Notes under the pieces: model-generated
What the model saw: only the letters and a program-made list of their open reading frames with translations
Databases searched by the model: none
What the model was told of the DNA's origin: nothing
Program-made: the position numbers and the translations under genes
Shown here: positions 27,272 through 38,800 of the stretch, piece after piece
Numbering within the stretch: the first letter of the stretch is position 1
Layout: every line of letters starts with the position of its first letter
Assembly (NCBI GenBank): GCA_045546275.1
Contig: JAZQCM010000042.1
Coordinates: 62,001-126,000, forward strand
Source of the DNA: RGIG1927 sp045546275
GTDB lineage: Bacteria > Bacillota > Clostridia > UMGS1883
Length of the DNA stretch: 64,000 nt
Direction: 5' to 3'

Positions 27272-28342
27272 ATGAGTTTTATATCTGCAAGAGAAGCGGC
27301 TGATAAATGGGGAATATCTCAAAGAAGGGTTGCAGTTCTCTGTTCTGAAAATAGAATTGATGGTGCGATTATGGTGGGCAATATGTGGATTATTCCTAAT
27401 GAAGCTAAAAAGCCTGTTGATGCCAGAAGTACACGGTATATAAATAGTGATGAAAAAACCGTAAAGCCATTTTTGAAATGGGCAGGGGGTAAAGGGCAAC
27501 TTATTAAAGAAATTGAACAGTATTACCCCTTTGAAAGCGATAAAATAACAAAGTATGCAGAACCCTTTATCGGTGGCGGTGCAGTATTATTTGATATCTT
27601 AAACAAGTATGACTTGGAAGAAGTATATATCAGCGACATCAATCATGAGCTTATAAATACGTATTGTACTGTCCGTGATGAAATAGATGCATTGTTGAAT
27701 TTGCTGTCAATATATCAGGAGGAATATGTTCCACTTGATACCGAAATGCGTAAGGAATATTACATGGCAAAACGTAATAGATTCAATGATTTGAAAGTTA
27801 ATGGGAATATCAGAGCAAATGTAGAAAAAGCTGCATTGATGATATTCTTAAACAAAACTTGTTTCAACGGATTGTTTAGAGTAAACAGAAAAGGTTTGTT
27901 TAATGTTCCGATGGGAGCGTATAAGAATCCTCTTATCTGTGACGAAACAAATCTTCGTGCAGTGGCAGAAAAGTTGAAGAAGGTTACCATCGTTTGTGGC
28001 GACTATAAGGAATCGGCAGACTTTATTGATCAAAATACCTTTGTGTATTTTGATCCGCCATACAGACCTATAACAGAAACTGCAAGTTTTACATCATATG
28101 CTGAAAATCCTTTTGAGGATGAACAGCAGATAGAGTTGGCACGATTTGTTGATTCAATGAGTGACAGAGGAGCAAAGATTGTTGTAAGCAACTCCGATCC
28201 AAAGAATATCAATGAAGAAGATGATTTCTTTGATGATATTTATAGTGCGCATAATATAAGAAGAGTTGAAGCAACTCGAATGATTAATAGCAATTCAGAT
28301 GCGAGAGGCAGGATAAAGGAATTATTAATATCAAATTTTTGA
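27272..28342 (+). CDS. DpnM-like DNA adenine methyltransferase with N-terminal HTH
   Basis: 356 residues; ACAGGAGG upstream. Residues 1-60 (ISAREAADKWGISQRRVAVLCSENRIDG...GNMWIIP) are a MerR/excisionase-like winged helix fused to a D12-class (Dam/DpnM) N6-adenine methyltransferase: SAM-binding FLKWAGGKGQL, AEPFIGGGAVLF, and catalytic DPPY in VYFDPPYRPI. It is predicted to methylate GATC. The fusion to a DNA-binding domain is suited to autoregulation through the palindromes just upstream. The stop overlaps the ribosome binding site of the restriction gene. Confidence 0.92.
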   Translation: MSFISAREAADKWGISQRRVAVLCSENRIDGAIMVGNMWIIPNEAKKPVDARSTRYINSDEKTVKPFLKWAGGKGQLIKEIEQYYPFESDKITKYAEPFIGGGAVLFDILNKYDLEEVYISDINHELINTYCTVRDEIDALLNLLSIYQEEYVPLDTEMRKEYYMAKRNRFNDLKVNGNIRANVEKAALMIFLNKTCFNGLFRVNRKGLFNVPMGAYKNPLICDETNLRAVAEKLKKVTIVCGDYKESADFIDQNTFVYFDPPYRPITETASFTSYAENPFEDEQQIELARFVDSMSDRGAKIVVSNSDPKNINEEDDFFDDIYSAHNIRRVEATRMINSNSDARGRIKELLISNF

Positions 28343-28356
28343 GGGAGAATGAAAAA

Positions 28357-29214
28357 ATGAGAAATTTTGAAACTTGGATGTCGACGTTTAAAGATAATAT
28401 TGCTACATGGAGATACTATACTGATTTTGACAAGGTTATTAGAAATGTTGACAAAATTAAGGATGAACTTAATATTTTGAATGGCCTTATAGGGGTAGAA
28501 AATATTGAAAGTGAGTTTAGAAGGATAGTTGAAAAATATCCTAATACATTAAAAGTCGTTCCAATACTTATAGCAAAGCGTGAACACGAAATAAAAATTA
28601 CTGCAGCAGAGGGTACATATCTGTTTAATTTTAAAAATCCTAATTATTCCATTGATGAATATGTTAAGTTTATGGAGAAAACAGGTCTGTTTGAATTGTT
28701 GCAAAAACACATTATCCATTCATTAATTGACTATGTTATGGGCGTAGAAGCAGGAATGGATACTAACGGTCGTAAAAACCGAACAGGTGATGCGATGGAA
28801 GATTTGGTTGAGTCTTATATTGTAAAAGCCGGATTTGTCAAGGATGAAACATATTTTAAAGAAATGACAATCAGTCGTATCACAGATAAGTGGGGCATAG
28901 ACTTATCAGCGATTTCTAACACAGGGAAAACAGAGAAGAGATTTGATTTTGTAATAAAGACTGATAGTATGATTTATGCTATTGAAACGAACTTCTATGG
29001 TAGTAATGGCTCTAAATTGAATGAAACATCCCGTAGCTATAAAAACCTTGCATTGGAAGCGGATACTATTGATGGATTTACATTTGTTTGGTTTACTGAT
29101 GGTAGGGGTTGGATAGGTGCTCGACATAATCTTGAAGAAACATTTGAAGTTATGGAGCATATTTATTCGATTAACGATTTAGAAAATGGTATTATGAACG
29201 AGGTTTTTAAATAA
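28357..29214 (+). CDS. DpnII-family type II restriction endonuclease (GATC)
   Basis: 285 residues from the ATG at 28357 with GAGGGAG 9 nt upstream; a TTG at 28339 would also be in frame but overlaps the methyltransferase stop. The start NFETWMSTFKDNIATWRYYTDFDKV and VPILIAKREHEI region match the DpnII family. Probable PD-(D/E)xK elements are GDAMEDLVESYI and FDFVIKTDSMIYAIETNFY. It cleaves unmethylated GATC sites. It lies between two methyltransferase genes as in the Streptococcus pneumoniae DpnII operon, though here the second methylase comes last. Confidence 0.92.
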   Translation: MRNFETWMSTFKDNIATWRYYTDFDKVIRNVDKIKDELNILNGLIGVENIESEFRRIVEKYPNTLKVVPILIAKREHEIKITAAEGTYLFNFKNPNYSIDEYVKFMEKTGLFELLQKHIIHSLIDYVMGVEAGMDTNGRKNRTGDAMEDLVESYIVKAGFVKDETYFKEMTISRITDKWGIDLSAISNTGKTEKRFDFVIKTDSMIYAIETNFYGSNGSKLNETSRSYKNLALEADTIDGFTFVWFTDGRGWIGARHNLEETFEVMEHIYSINDLENGIMNEVFK

Positions 29215-29963
29215 TGGCAACAAAAAAAATAAAAAAATGGGAGCCTGAAAACTTTGAATTGGAAATGACAACACATTGGTCATTTCCTAAACGAGGCGAT
29301 TGGGCAACCCATGATGCTAAATGGAGAGGAAACTGGTCGCCTTATATACCGAGAAATATAATGCTTCGATATTCGCAAGAAGGAGATTTAGTGCTTGACC
29401 AATTTGCAGGTGGTGGTACGACACTTGTTGAAGCAAAGCTTTTAAATCGTGACATAATCGGTGTTGATGTTAATGATGTCGCACTTGAACGATGTAGAGA
29501 GAAAACTGATTTTGAATATGAGAATGCAAAAGGCAAAGTGTACATAAAAAAGGGCGATGCAAGAAACCTTGATTTTATACCTGATGGAAGTATTGATTTA
29601 ATATGCACACATCCACCATATGCAGATATTATTAAGTATAGTGATGGTATCGAGGAAGATTTGTCGCAATTGAAAGTAAAAGACTTTATTGAAGAAATGA
29701 AAAAGGTAGCCAGTGAAAGCTACCGTGTATTAAAGAAGGACAAGTTTTGTGCTGTGTTAATGGGAGACACCAGGCAAAAAGGGCATATGATACCTATGTC
29801 TTTTGATGTTATGAAAATCTTTCAGGATGCAGGTTTTAAACTGAAAGAATTGATAATAAAAGAGCAACATAACTGTAAAGCAACAGGATACTGGAAGACA
29901 AACAGCGTTAAGTATAACTTTTTACTTATTGCACATGAGTATTTATTTGTGTTTAGGAAGTAA
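29214..29963 (+). CDS. DpnA-like second DNA methyltransferase
   Basis: 249 residues; its ATG shares one base with the endonuclease stop (TAATG). The order catalytic-motif region and SAM motif: DQFAGGGTTLVEAKLL with GVDVN (motif I), and THPPYADIIKYS (motif IV; HPPY rather than DPPY). The TSNSVKYN-like end (YWKTNSVKYNFLL) is typical of beta-class N4/N6 amino-methyltransferases. In DpnII systems the accessory methylase protects single-stranded incoming DNA; here it is inferred to protect the same GATC sites. Confidence 0.88.
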   Translation: MATKKIKKWEPENFELEMTTHWSFPKRGDWATHDAKWRGNWSPYIPRNIMLRYSQEGDLVLDQFAGGGTTLVEAKLLNRDIIGVDVNDVALERCREKTDFEYENAKGKVYIKKGDARNLDFIPDGSIDLICTHPPYADIIKYSDGIEEDLSQLKVKDFIEEMKKVASESYRVLKKDKFCAVLMGDTRQKGHMIPMSFDVMKIFQDAGFKLKELIIKEQHNCKATGYWKTNSVKYNFLLIAHEYLFVFRK

Positions 29964-30078
29964 ATACGTAATAAATAATATAGTTTATAAATAGTGTGAA
30001 GAGTTGTATTTAAAAAAGATACTGTTGGAATTGACATTAACCAAATAGAAAGTTTGTGAACTTTTAGGAGAAATAATT

Positions 30079-30756
30079 ATGGAACGGAACAATAAATTTA
30101 TGTTTGCATATATCTTGTTTATTGTGTTTTGCGGTTTTGCAAGACTGTTTGTAGAATATAGTGCATGGGAGGAAATTGTAGCAGCAGTTACATGCTCTAG
30201 CTGGTTTTTTGCGGTATCAGACTCTTATAGGGCTGATATAGAAGATATACAGGAATATATTAATATCACATCAAATTATAGTACATCTTGCCTTAAAAGT
30301 ATTAAGATTATTATTGAAGGAATACAAAATAGCATTTCTCAAGCCAAGGCTGATGTTAATGTTAACAGAGATAATGTTGATTACGTATCCAAAGGAGAGG
30401 ATATTATTCAAACTCTTGAAGAGATTATACCATATTTTCAAGATAAGGAAAAGGAAAGCAAGGATAAACAATCTAAAATTAAACGCAAAGAAATAGGCGA
30501 GACAATTTTTACTATTGGAGGATACTTTACTTTTTTTGTTATTTTGACTTTTAATACGATCGCTGAAATTGCTATAGCGGTTCAAGATGTTTTGACGGTT
30601 TTTGCATTTGCATCTATCCTAGTTACGCAATTCTTTACAACTCTTAACAGAAAGGTTAATGCTAAAAAACAGGATGAGTTTAACGAAATGATTCGAAAAT
30701 TTGAGAAATTGAGTGATAGATACACTAACTGCTGTAATCGCTCCATGGGAGAATGA
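30079..30756 (+). CDS. Coiled-coil membrane protein of unknown function
   Basis: 225 residues; TAGGAGA upstream. Two hydrophobic segments at the N-terminus (FAYILFIVFCGFARLFV, EIVAAVTCSSWFFAVS), a central helical/charged stretch (EEIIPYFQDKEKESKDKQSKIKRKEIGE) and two more segments (IFTIGGYFTFFVILTFNTI, IAVQDVLTVFAFASILVTQFF) followed by a C-terminal helix. I do not recognise the family. As the last gene of a defence cassette it is a candidate membrane effector. Confidence 0.6.
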   Translation: MERNNKFMFAYILFIVFCGFARLFVEYSAWEEIVAAVTCSSWFFAVSDSYRADIEDIQEYINITSNYSTSCLKSIKIIIEGIQNSISQAKADVNVNRDNVDYVSKGEDIIQTLEEIIPYFQDKEKESKDKQSKIKRKEIGETIFTIGGYFTFFVILTFNTIAEIAIAVQDVLTVFAFASILVTQFFTTLNRKVNAKKQDEFNEMIRKFEKLSDRYTNCCNRSMGE

Positions 30757-30919
30757 TTCAAGGACTGTTGCAGTTGCTACGCCTGTAAGAAAACTAATCA
30801 TGAGCTTACAACCTCCCCTATGGTTAATATAGCAAGTGTAGTTGCAAAACCTAAAAATGCGTATTTCATTAGTCTTCATCAAAACAGAGCGAATCGAACC
30901 ATAACGACCAAAATAATAC

Positions 30920-30950
30920 GCCCGTAGTCAAAGAGGACTACGGGCTTTCA
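30920..30950. terminator. Terminator near the right end of cassette I
   Basis: GCCCGTAGTC (30920-30929) and GACTACGGGC (30936-30945) form a 10-bp stem, then TTTCATATTTT. The following stretch up to 31132 holds no gene I can support. Confidence 0.8.
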
Positions 30951-31132
30951 TATTTTCTCCCAAAACACTTTTTTCGTGGGTTTGTGGCGATAGGCTCCAC
31001 CAAGTGAACGAAACAGAAACATGGAGGAGAAAAAAGTGCCGAAGTGATGGGGTACATAGATTTTCTGAAATTGTACGTGTTCGCTTGTGCAGAGAAAACA
31101 CCTTATTTTCGGTGAAAACTTCTGAGTGGGTA

Positions 31133-31172
31133 TCGCCTCCACCATTCATTTTCACGGAAAATGTGAAATTAT
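31133..31172. repeat. att copy 2
   Basis: 40-bp att unit (TCGCCTCCACCATTCATTTT + CACGGAAAATGTGAAATTAT), identical to copies 3-5 across the unit. Confidence 0.92.
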
Positions 31173-31330
31173 AAAAATACACCTTATAGCTAGATTCCTT
31201 GCCATAAGGTGTATTCTTTCGTTTGAGCCAGTATCGGCAAAAATTGCAAACTTTTTGAATTTTTGTAAAATTACAAGTCGGGGATAGGCAGGATGTAGTC
31301 AGTAAAATAGAGAGAGGGTAAATTTGCCAA
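31173..31330 (+). other. Left end of cassette II, type B
   Basis: No gene. A hairpin ATACACCTTA / TAAGGTGTAT is followed by a T-rich tract, then conserved DNA (AGCCAGTATCGGCAAAAA, TTTTGTAAAATTACAAGTCG, GGGATAGG). The same sequence follows att copies 4 and (shorter) 5, defining a second left-end family, type B. The hairpin can act as a terminator for transcription coming through the att site. Confidence 0.8.
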
Positions 31331-31409
31331 GGAAATGCAAGATTTTTATTTGAAAAAACGCAGAATTTTATTAGCAGCAAAAAGTCCTGAAGAATGGTGA
31401 TTAGAAGCA

Positions 31410-31438
31410 TTGACTTTGGTAATAAATAGCGATATAAT
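31410..31438 (+). promoter_or_regulatory. Promoter of the three-gene peptidase operon
   Basis: TTGACT at 31410-31415, 17-bp spacer, TATAAT at 31433-31438, 49 nt before the subtilase start. Confidence 0.75.
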
Positions 31439-31486
31439 TATAGTGTATAATTAGGTGGATTTTATTCTGATTGAAGGAGGGGTATA

Positions 31487-32884
31487 TTGAAAAACAAATT
31501 ACTTTTAATTATTACTATAATAGTGTTAATGTTGTACCCTTCTTTTGGCGTAGATGCTGACAGCGGAGGCTACATTGTAAAATTAAAAAATGTTAATGTT
31601 CCGATTGAACTGACAAAAATGCTTACCGAGGTTAATGCAGAACATCGAATATATACGGCTGATAGTATTAATCAACTTGAGGATTTCAGTGAATACATAG
31701 AATACACAGAAACAAATGATGAAGTTGTGCTTATTGAGGGCGAGTCTTCTGCAAGCCTATATTCATTGCCAAGTGATGAGCTTTATGGTGAACAATGGCA
31801 AACACAAATGGTGAATGCGGAGTTTGCTTGGAAAATGGAGACATACGGGAATGGTATTAAAATTGCTGTCATAGATTCAGGATGCTTCCCTCATGATGAT
31901 TTAAAAGTAAATTTACTTGAAGGGAAAAATTATTTTGATGGAAGTGTTGATACAACAGATGCAGATGGACATGGCACTCATGTAAGCGGCATTATTGCAG
32001 CCGAAAATAATGATTTTGGAATTATAGGGGTTGCGCCTAAAGCTAAAATTGTTCCATTAAAATGTTTTGAAAATAATAATGCATCTTTTGATATAATTGC
32101 CGAAGCTATATATGACGCAGTGGACATTTTTGATTGTCAAATAATTAATATGAGCTTCGGAACATCTATTAATAGTCGTACAATAAAAGAGGCGATTAAT
32201 TATGCATACAAAAATGGATTAATTCTAGTTGCAGCCGTTGGAAATTACGGCACAAGTACGATATATTATCCGGCAGGGTACGAAGAGGTTATTGGTGTTG
32301 GTTCTGTAGGCATTGATAAAGAAAAATCCGAGTTTTCGCAATCAAACGAATCGGTAACAGTAGTCGCACCTGGTGAAATGGTAAAAAGCACCTCTAATAC
32401 AAATGGTTATGAGTATAAACAAGGCACGTCACAGTCTGCACCATTTGTGTCCGGTATGGCGGCAATATTATTATCAATGAATAATAATATTTCGAATGAA
32501 GATTTCAAACAAATACTAATTGAACTTTCTGATGATATAGGGCAAGAGGGTTATGATATTGTTTTTGGATATGGTGTTTTAAACGGTGTTAATTATATTG
32601 ATTTTATACTGGAAAATGTTAAATATTATGTTTCACCCATAAATCAGTCAACAAATGGCTCATATGTGTATATAAAAAATAATACAAATGAACCATTAGA
32701 AGCTATTAGTATTTTTGCTTGTTATGAAAATCATAGGATGAAAAACAGTAAAATTTCAAATTTGACTTTAATGCCGGCAGACGAAATTATTTCATATTGT
32801 GAATATAATGATTGCTCAATTTCACATTTTTTATGGGGAAGTGTAAATAATATAAAACCGCTCACAAATAAGAAAGAAAGGTGA
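31487..32884 (+). CDS. Secreted subtilisin-like serine peptidase (S8)
   Basis: 465 residues from a TTG start with AAGGAGGGG upstream. Signal peptide (LLLIITIIVLMLYPSFGVDA), an inhibitor_I9-like propeptide (~27-95), then the S8 catalytic domain with Asp130 in IAVIDSG, His162 in GHGTHVSG, and Ser315 in GTSQSAPFVSG. After residue ~390 a small beta domain ends FLWGSVNNIKPL. The same FLW-x(5)-MxPL-type ending closes the two following proteins. It is first in the operon and a candidate to activate the other two (inference). Confidence 0.93.
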   Translation: MKNKLLLIITIIVLMLYPSFGVDADSGGYIVKLKNVNVPIELTKMLTEVNAEHRIYTADSINQLEDFSEYIEYTETNDEVVLIEGESSASLYSLPSDELYGEQWQTQMVNAEFAWKMETYGNGIKIAVIDSGCFPHDDLKVNLLEGKNYFDGSVDTTDADGHGTHVSGIIAAENNDFGIIGVAPKAKIVPLKCFENNNASFDIIAEAIYDAVDIFDCQIINMSFGTSINSRTIKEAINYAYKNGLILVAAVGNYGTSTIYYPAGYEEVIGVGSVGIDKEKSEFSQSNESVTVVAPGEMVKSTSNTNGYEYKQGTSQSAPFVSGMAAILLSMNNNISNEDFKQILIELSDDIGQEGYDIVFGYGVLNGVNYIDFILENVKYYVSPINQSTNGSYVYIKNNTNEPLEAISIFACYENHRMKNSKISNLTLMPADEIISYCEYNDCSISHFLWGSVNNIKPLTNKKER

Positions 32885-32891
32885 TATTAAA

Positions 32892-35800
32892 GTGCAAAAT
32901 AGAATTTTCTGTGTTATTCTATCTATATTGTTATTAGTCAGTTATGTAAGTAATATGAATACATTAAAAGTATATGCGCAAGATACGCAGAAATCAGATG
33001 AAAAAGAAGAAATAGTACAGTTATTTTCTAATTTAGATAGTTCAACAATGCAAAATGCAAAGACCTTATCTACATCTACCCAAACCACAACTGTTGTTGA
33101 TATAAAAACAGGAGGAGAATATAAATGTTTTAAATTTACTCCTTCGGCTACCGCCACATATGTGTTTGAATCTACAGGTGAGTTTGATACGTATGGATAC
33201 TTGTATGATTCGAGCGGGGTTCAAATTCAGTCCAATGATGATGGTGGTGAAAGTAGGAATTTTAAATTGACTTACCAATTGACATCTGGAACAACTTATT
33301 ATTTCAGAACAAGGTTTTACTCTGCAAGTCAAACTGGAGTTTTTGATGTTTATTTGAGGAGAAACTATGTAATCTCTTATGATTCTGGTGGGATTAATTC
33401 GACAATGCCGCCAGAACAGCTTGTGCCATATGGAGATTTTACAAAAATTTGTTCGGAAATTCCCACAACCACAGATACTCAGCTTGGCAGCACATATACG
33501 TTTGCAAATTGGAAAACAAATTCCATTACTTATAAGCCAAATGATGAATTTTATGTAACGACTAATACAACGTTGTTAGGAAAGTGGACTGGTGGTATAG
33601 TTAGCGAAGCGTATAAGTATAATTTAAGATATGATGTGAATGGCGGAAGTGGTACACCACCAACGGAAGGAACAATGTCACTAATTTTAGGTGGCAACGG
33701 AACAAAAAACCTAACATCACATATTCCAATAAGATTTGGCTATAGATTTTGTGGATGGGAAGATTCAAGCGGAAATCTATATCTCCCAAATGAAGAAGTT
33801 CATATTAATTTTTATACAGACTTGACCGCTAAATGGGAAGAATCTGAAAGCATATCCGAAAACACGCAAGCTACAAATAACGCAACTATATCTATTGGCA
33901 ATACAATGAGGTATTATAGCTTTACCCCAAGTACAACTGGAACATATGCTTTTGAGTCAGTTGGGTCTTCGGATACATATGGATACATATACAATTCAAC
34001 AGGTCAACAGCTTGCATATAATGATGATGGTGGTGAAAGCGCCAATTTTAGAGTTACATATAAAATGACAGCAGGAACGAAATATTATTTGGCTGCCAAG
34101 TACTACAATTCAAGTAAAACTGGTTCATTTGATGTTAAACTGCGCAGACAATACACTATTTCATATAATGCTAACGGCGGTTCAGGTGCACCTATGGCTC
34201 AAATAAAGTTGTATGGCGACACATTAACTTTGTCATCTGCAGTTCCTACAAAAGAAGGATATAAGTTTGTGGGATGGGCAACATCTTCCGATGCGACTAC
34301 TGCTTCGTATGCTTCAGGAGGCGAGTTCTCGTCAAATGGCAACTGCACTTTATATGCCGTATGGCAAAGCGAAACTTTAGAACCACCAACGATTACAACA
34401 AATAATTTAGTAGGTGGAAAACAAATAATAATAAACTGTCCTGGAACAACTATTTACTATACCAGGGATGGAAATACTCCAACCACAGATAGCAGTAATG
34501 GTCAGGATTCGGTTTATCTATTTGCTTCTTCTACACAGACGATAAAGGCATTTGCAATGAAAGATGGGTATCAAAGCGATATAGTAACAAAAACTGTAAC
34601 GGTTAATAAAACGGCATCACCCACCGGAAGCGAAACGTCCGGGAAACTGGAATTGTCTTGTAGTGATAGTGGTGCAACGATATATTATACTACAGATGGA
34701 ACAACACCTACTGTGAGCAGTACGATATACTCATCTGATATAGATGTAACTAATATAACTACAGTAAAGGCTATTGCAGTTTTAAGCGGAAACTCAAATA
34801 GTAATGTTTATACATGGAATAAAGTATCGTATACCGTAACATATGATTATGCAACTAACGGCGGTACATTTGCAACAAAAACAACAGATACTGTTTCTGC
34901 CGGAGAAACGGCAGATTTATCTGTGACAGCGACTAAAAATGGTTGGGAGTTTGTAGGATGGAATACCAACAAATATGCTACAGCTGGATTGCTTTCCTAT
35001 ACAGTAAATAGTAATGCAACATTATATGCTATTTATAAAAAAACATATACTGCAAATTTTTATTCTGGCAATAATGAGTTTCAAGAAGCAAAATCCGTAA
35101 CCATCTACAATACAAGAATACAGGGGACAATTGTTCCGCCTATTCAAAATGAATATGAAGGATGGAGCCCTAAGGACGTTTGGTGGAGCGAAACTGAAAC
35201 AGGCAGCGTAACATATCATCAAAGTATAACTATGGGAGAACCTGGACACGCTCAAGATGGTGTTAATCTTTATGCTGTGTATTACAGAAATATAGCTGTT
35301 TCATACAAAAGCGATGATGTTGAAATAAAAAAAGAAATGATAGAACAGATCTATAATTCAAAAACAGGCAAAGAAAAGAAAACTATAACCTTAATTGATG
35401 AACCACAAAAAGACGGATTTATCTTTGAAGGTTGGATGTTGGATGGTGATTTGAATCAAGTTTATGCCGCTGGGGAACAAATAAAGATTGATGATAATTG
35501 CACATTGGAGGCTGTTTGGAGGTCTGAATCAATTGTCGCAAACGGTACTTGTGGCGAAAATGCAACTTGGGAACTTGATAACGAAGGAATTTTAACGATT
35601 AGTGGTTTTGGTGATATGTATGACTGGGACTATGAATCTCCCTGGGAATTGTATTATGATAGCATAACAGCTATTAACATAGAAGACGGCATCACCAGTA
35701 TCGGTAATAATGCTTTTGATACTTCTTGGACATCGAATGGATATCAAATAAAAAATGCTGTTATTCCAAATAGTGTAACAAAGATAGGTGAAGATGCCTT

Positions 35801-38800
35801 TTCAGGATGTAGACTTTTGGAAAGTGTTTCACTATCCAACAATTTAATTAGCATAGGAGAAGATGCTTTTGGTTACTGTGATAGTTTGAAAAGCATAACG
35901 CTCCCTGATAGCGTGGAAAGTATTGATAGTGGAGCTTTTAGAAGTTGCAAAACTTTATCAAGTATTTGTTTGCCTATAAATATAACAAATATTAGTTGGG
36001 GCATGTTTGATTCGTGTATTAATTTAAAAAGCGTAACTATTTCAGGAGATATAGATTCCATTGAAAAAATGGTGTTTTATGGGTGTACTAATTTAACTGA
36101 CATATATTATTGGAGTACGCAAGATAAGTGGGATAAAATAACGATTGATAAATATGGTAATGATCGGTTGGATTCAGTTAATATTCATTTTTCATATACA
36201 TTACCTGTAATCAGTGTATCAGATATTCTCGGTGGAAAAAAAGTAGAAATTTCTTGTGAACTTGAAAATGCAACAATCTACTATACAACAGACGGAACAC
36301 CAGCTACGACAGAAAGCTACGTCTATACAGATGCTTTCGAAATATACGACATTGGAACTACAGTTATACAAGCAATTGCTGTTGTCGACGGACATAGTGA
36401 TAGTGAAACTGTAGCGGAAGAAGTAACTGTGGAAATTATGCCATCTCCCAAAACCAGCTATACCTCAAAAAGCATAGCCTATAATACAGGTATTGTTCTT
36501 TCTGTTAATGGAGACTTTGAAAATTGTATAATATATTATACAACAGATGGAACATTACCAACAAGCGACAGCGAAGTGTTTGATGGTAAAATCACAATAT
36601 ATGATGATGTCACTATCAATGCCGTAGCTATTGCGGACGGATATGCTACGAGTGAGATGTCAAGCTTTTTATATGTTGTTCCTAAATTTACAATTACATA
36701 TGATGCAAATGGTGGCATTGGTGAACCTAATGACCAAACAAAAAGATACGGTGAAACTATTTATATAAGTGAAACCTCACCAATAAGAACAAATTTCTTG
36801 TTCAGAGGATGGAGCCTGAATGAAAACGGACAAATAATCGCTTTTAAACCAGGTGACCCATATCAAAAAGAAGAAAGTAACACTCTGTTTGCTTCGTGGG
36901 TTGATATTTCTGCCAATATTCCGTCCTTGTCTACATCTTCAGCAACGGAAATTACAAAGAATAGTGCCGTTTTACACGGCGCTATAGTGGATGACGGAAA
37001 TAGTGATGTTATAACGAAAAGATTTGTTTATTATGAAAAAGATAACCCAAATGCTGAATACTCAGTAGTGGCAGACGAAAATTTTAGCGCTACTATTGAT
37101 AACCTTAAAAGCGGAACTGAATATTGGTATTATGCAGAGGCAAGTAATATAAAAGGATATGCTAATGGTAATATCGTAAAATTCACAACGGAAACTGACA
37201 CAAGTAAGATATCAAAGTTTACAATTACTCCATCAGTAACAAGATTGAAAAAAGGGAAAACTTTGAAACTTTCAACAACAATTTTGCCATCCAATGCAGA
37301 TAATAAAACAATCATTTGGGAAAGTGAAAACGAGAACATTGCTACTGTAGATTCAACAGGCAAAATAACAGCTGTTGATTATGGAACAACTGTTATTAAA
37401 GGTATAACAGAAGTCGGTAGATTGGTTTCTAAGTGTAATATAACAGTTTCAGATGACGTTGATGAAATTGATTTTTCTGAGTGGAATATGGCAAGTAATA
37501 CAAGTTCAGCTTCTGCGGTTGGATGGGCTATTCCTTTGGCGGATTTAAGTATGGGTGGAAATATCCAAAGAGCAAGTGGGTATTTGACCAGATGGAGTGG
37601 ACCAATTTTAGAAGGAACAGACACATATCCTAGCGACAATAAAGGCAGACCATTATTGGAGACAACCGGAATTAAACATGTTCAGGAAATAATATTTATT
37701 CCAAAAAGAAAAACTGCGTTAGATAACGATACAATTAAACAAATGATTATGCAATATGGGGCGGTTCATTCATCGTATAACTCATCGAGTCAATATTATT
37801 CTGATGGCAAAAAGACATATTATACACCTATAGAAAAACCAGCAAAATCTGGAGGACATGCGATAACAATAGTTGGCTGGAATGATGACTATGATAAGTC
37901 TAACTTTGTAATAACCCCTGAAGGAAATGGTGCTTTTATATGTAAAAACAGTTATGGAGAAGCTACTGGAGAAAATGGATATTTTTACATATCATATTAT
38001 GATAAAAGCCTTGCAATAAAAAGTATGTCTGCTGTTTATTGCAATCCTGAAGAAGTTGACAATTATAATAGTGTATATCAATATGATCCATTGGGACCAC
38101 TTACTTCAATATCAGGTAGTAGTGAATTTTCTTACTGCGCTAATGTTTTTCCTGAAAAAGGAAAAACTACCCAATCGAATGAGCTACTAACCGCCGTAAG
38201 TTTTTACACGCATACACAGGGAATGAAATATGATATTTTTATAATTCCTGATTACACAGATAGTACAGATTTCTTAAATATGAAAGATCCTGTTCTAAGC
38301 GGAACAATGAAGTATGCGGGTTATCATACAGTTGATTTGAAAGAAGCAATTAGCATTGAAAAAGGAAAGCGGTTTGCTGTTGTAGTAAAGCTAACTTCAA
38401 TTGGAGGAGACGCTAGACAATATGTCGAAAAGCCTCTTAGTTATGCCAAAGCCAAAGCAAACGAGGATGAAAGCTATTTTAGTTATGATGGCAAACTTTG
38501 GGAAGATTTACACAAAAAGGCAGAAAACACGAATGCTTGCATAAAAGCATTTACCAAAAATCTAAATACACTTTCTCTTGAACAAAATGGTTTGACAGAT
38601 GTAATTGATAACGCAAATCGTCCATATGTTTCGGATAAGGTATATACCGTGGAAGAATGTTTGGCATCCGGAGATATACTCAGTCAAGAATATATTGATT
38701 ATTGTAGCCAAATGGAACTGTTTTCTGATAATGGAGATACAGAAGCAACTGCTGAGATACCTAACAGTATAGAGGTTGATAACGATGCAACATATTTAGA

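Larger units (their letters stand above)
24872..31132. mobile_element. Cassette I (restriction-modification and KAP NTPase), ssrA-integrated
   Basis: Bounded by att copies 1 and 2. The content is AT-rich and carries a membrane protein + KAP NTPase pair, a DpnII-type restriction system and a coiled-coil membrane protein. No integrase, transposase, replication or conjugation gene is seen, so it is non-autonomous and presumably moved by a recombinase supplied in trans. Confidence 0.8.

Noticed and set aside
30619..30801. Minus-strand 60-codon frame with a good GGGGAGG site (MISFLTGVATATVLESFSHG...), possible small hydrophobic toxin
   Set aside because: It overlaps the 3' end of the 225-residue gene by 138 nt and has no recognisable toxin family or promoter. 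Possible, but too weak to list.
30928..31410. 160-codon minus-strand open frame across att copy 2; similar peptide also in a 90-codon frame at 45902-46174
   Set aside because: The two frames look conserved only because they read through the same type B left-end DNA and att repeat; no ribosome binding site, and they cross hairpin terminators.
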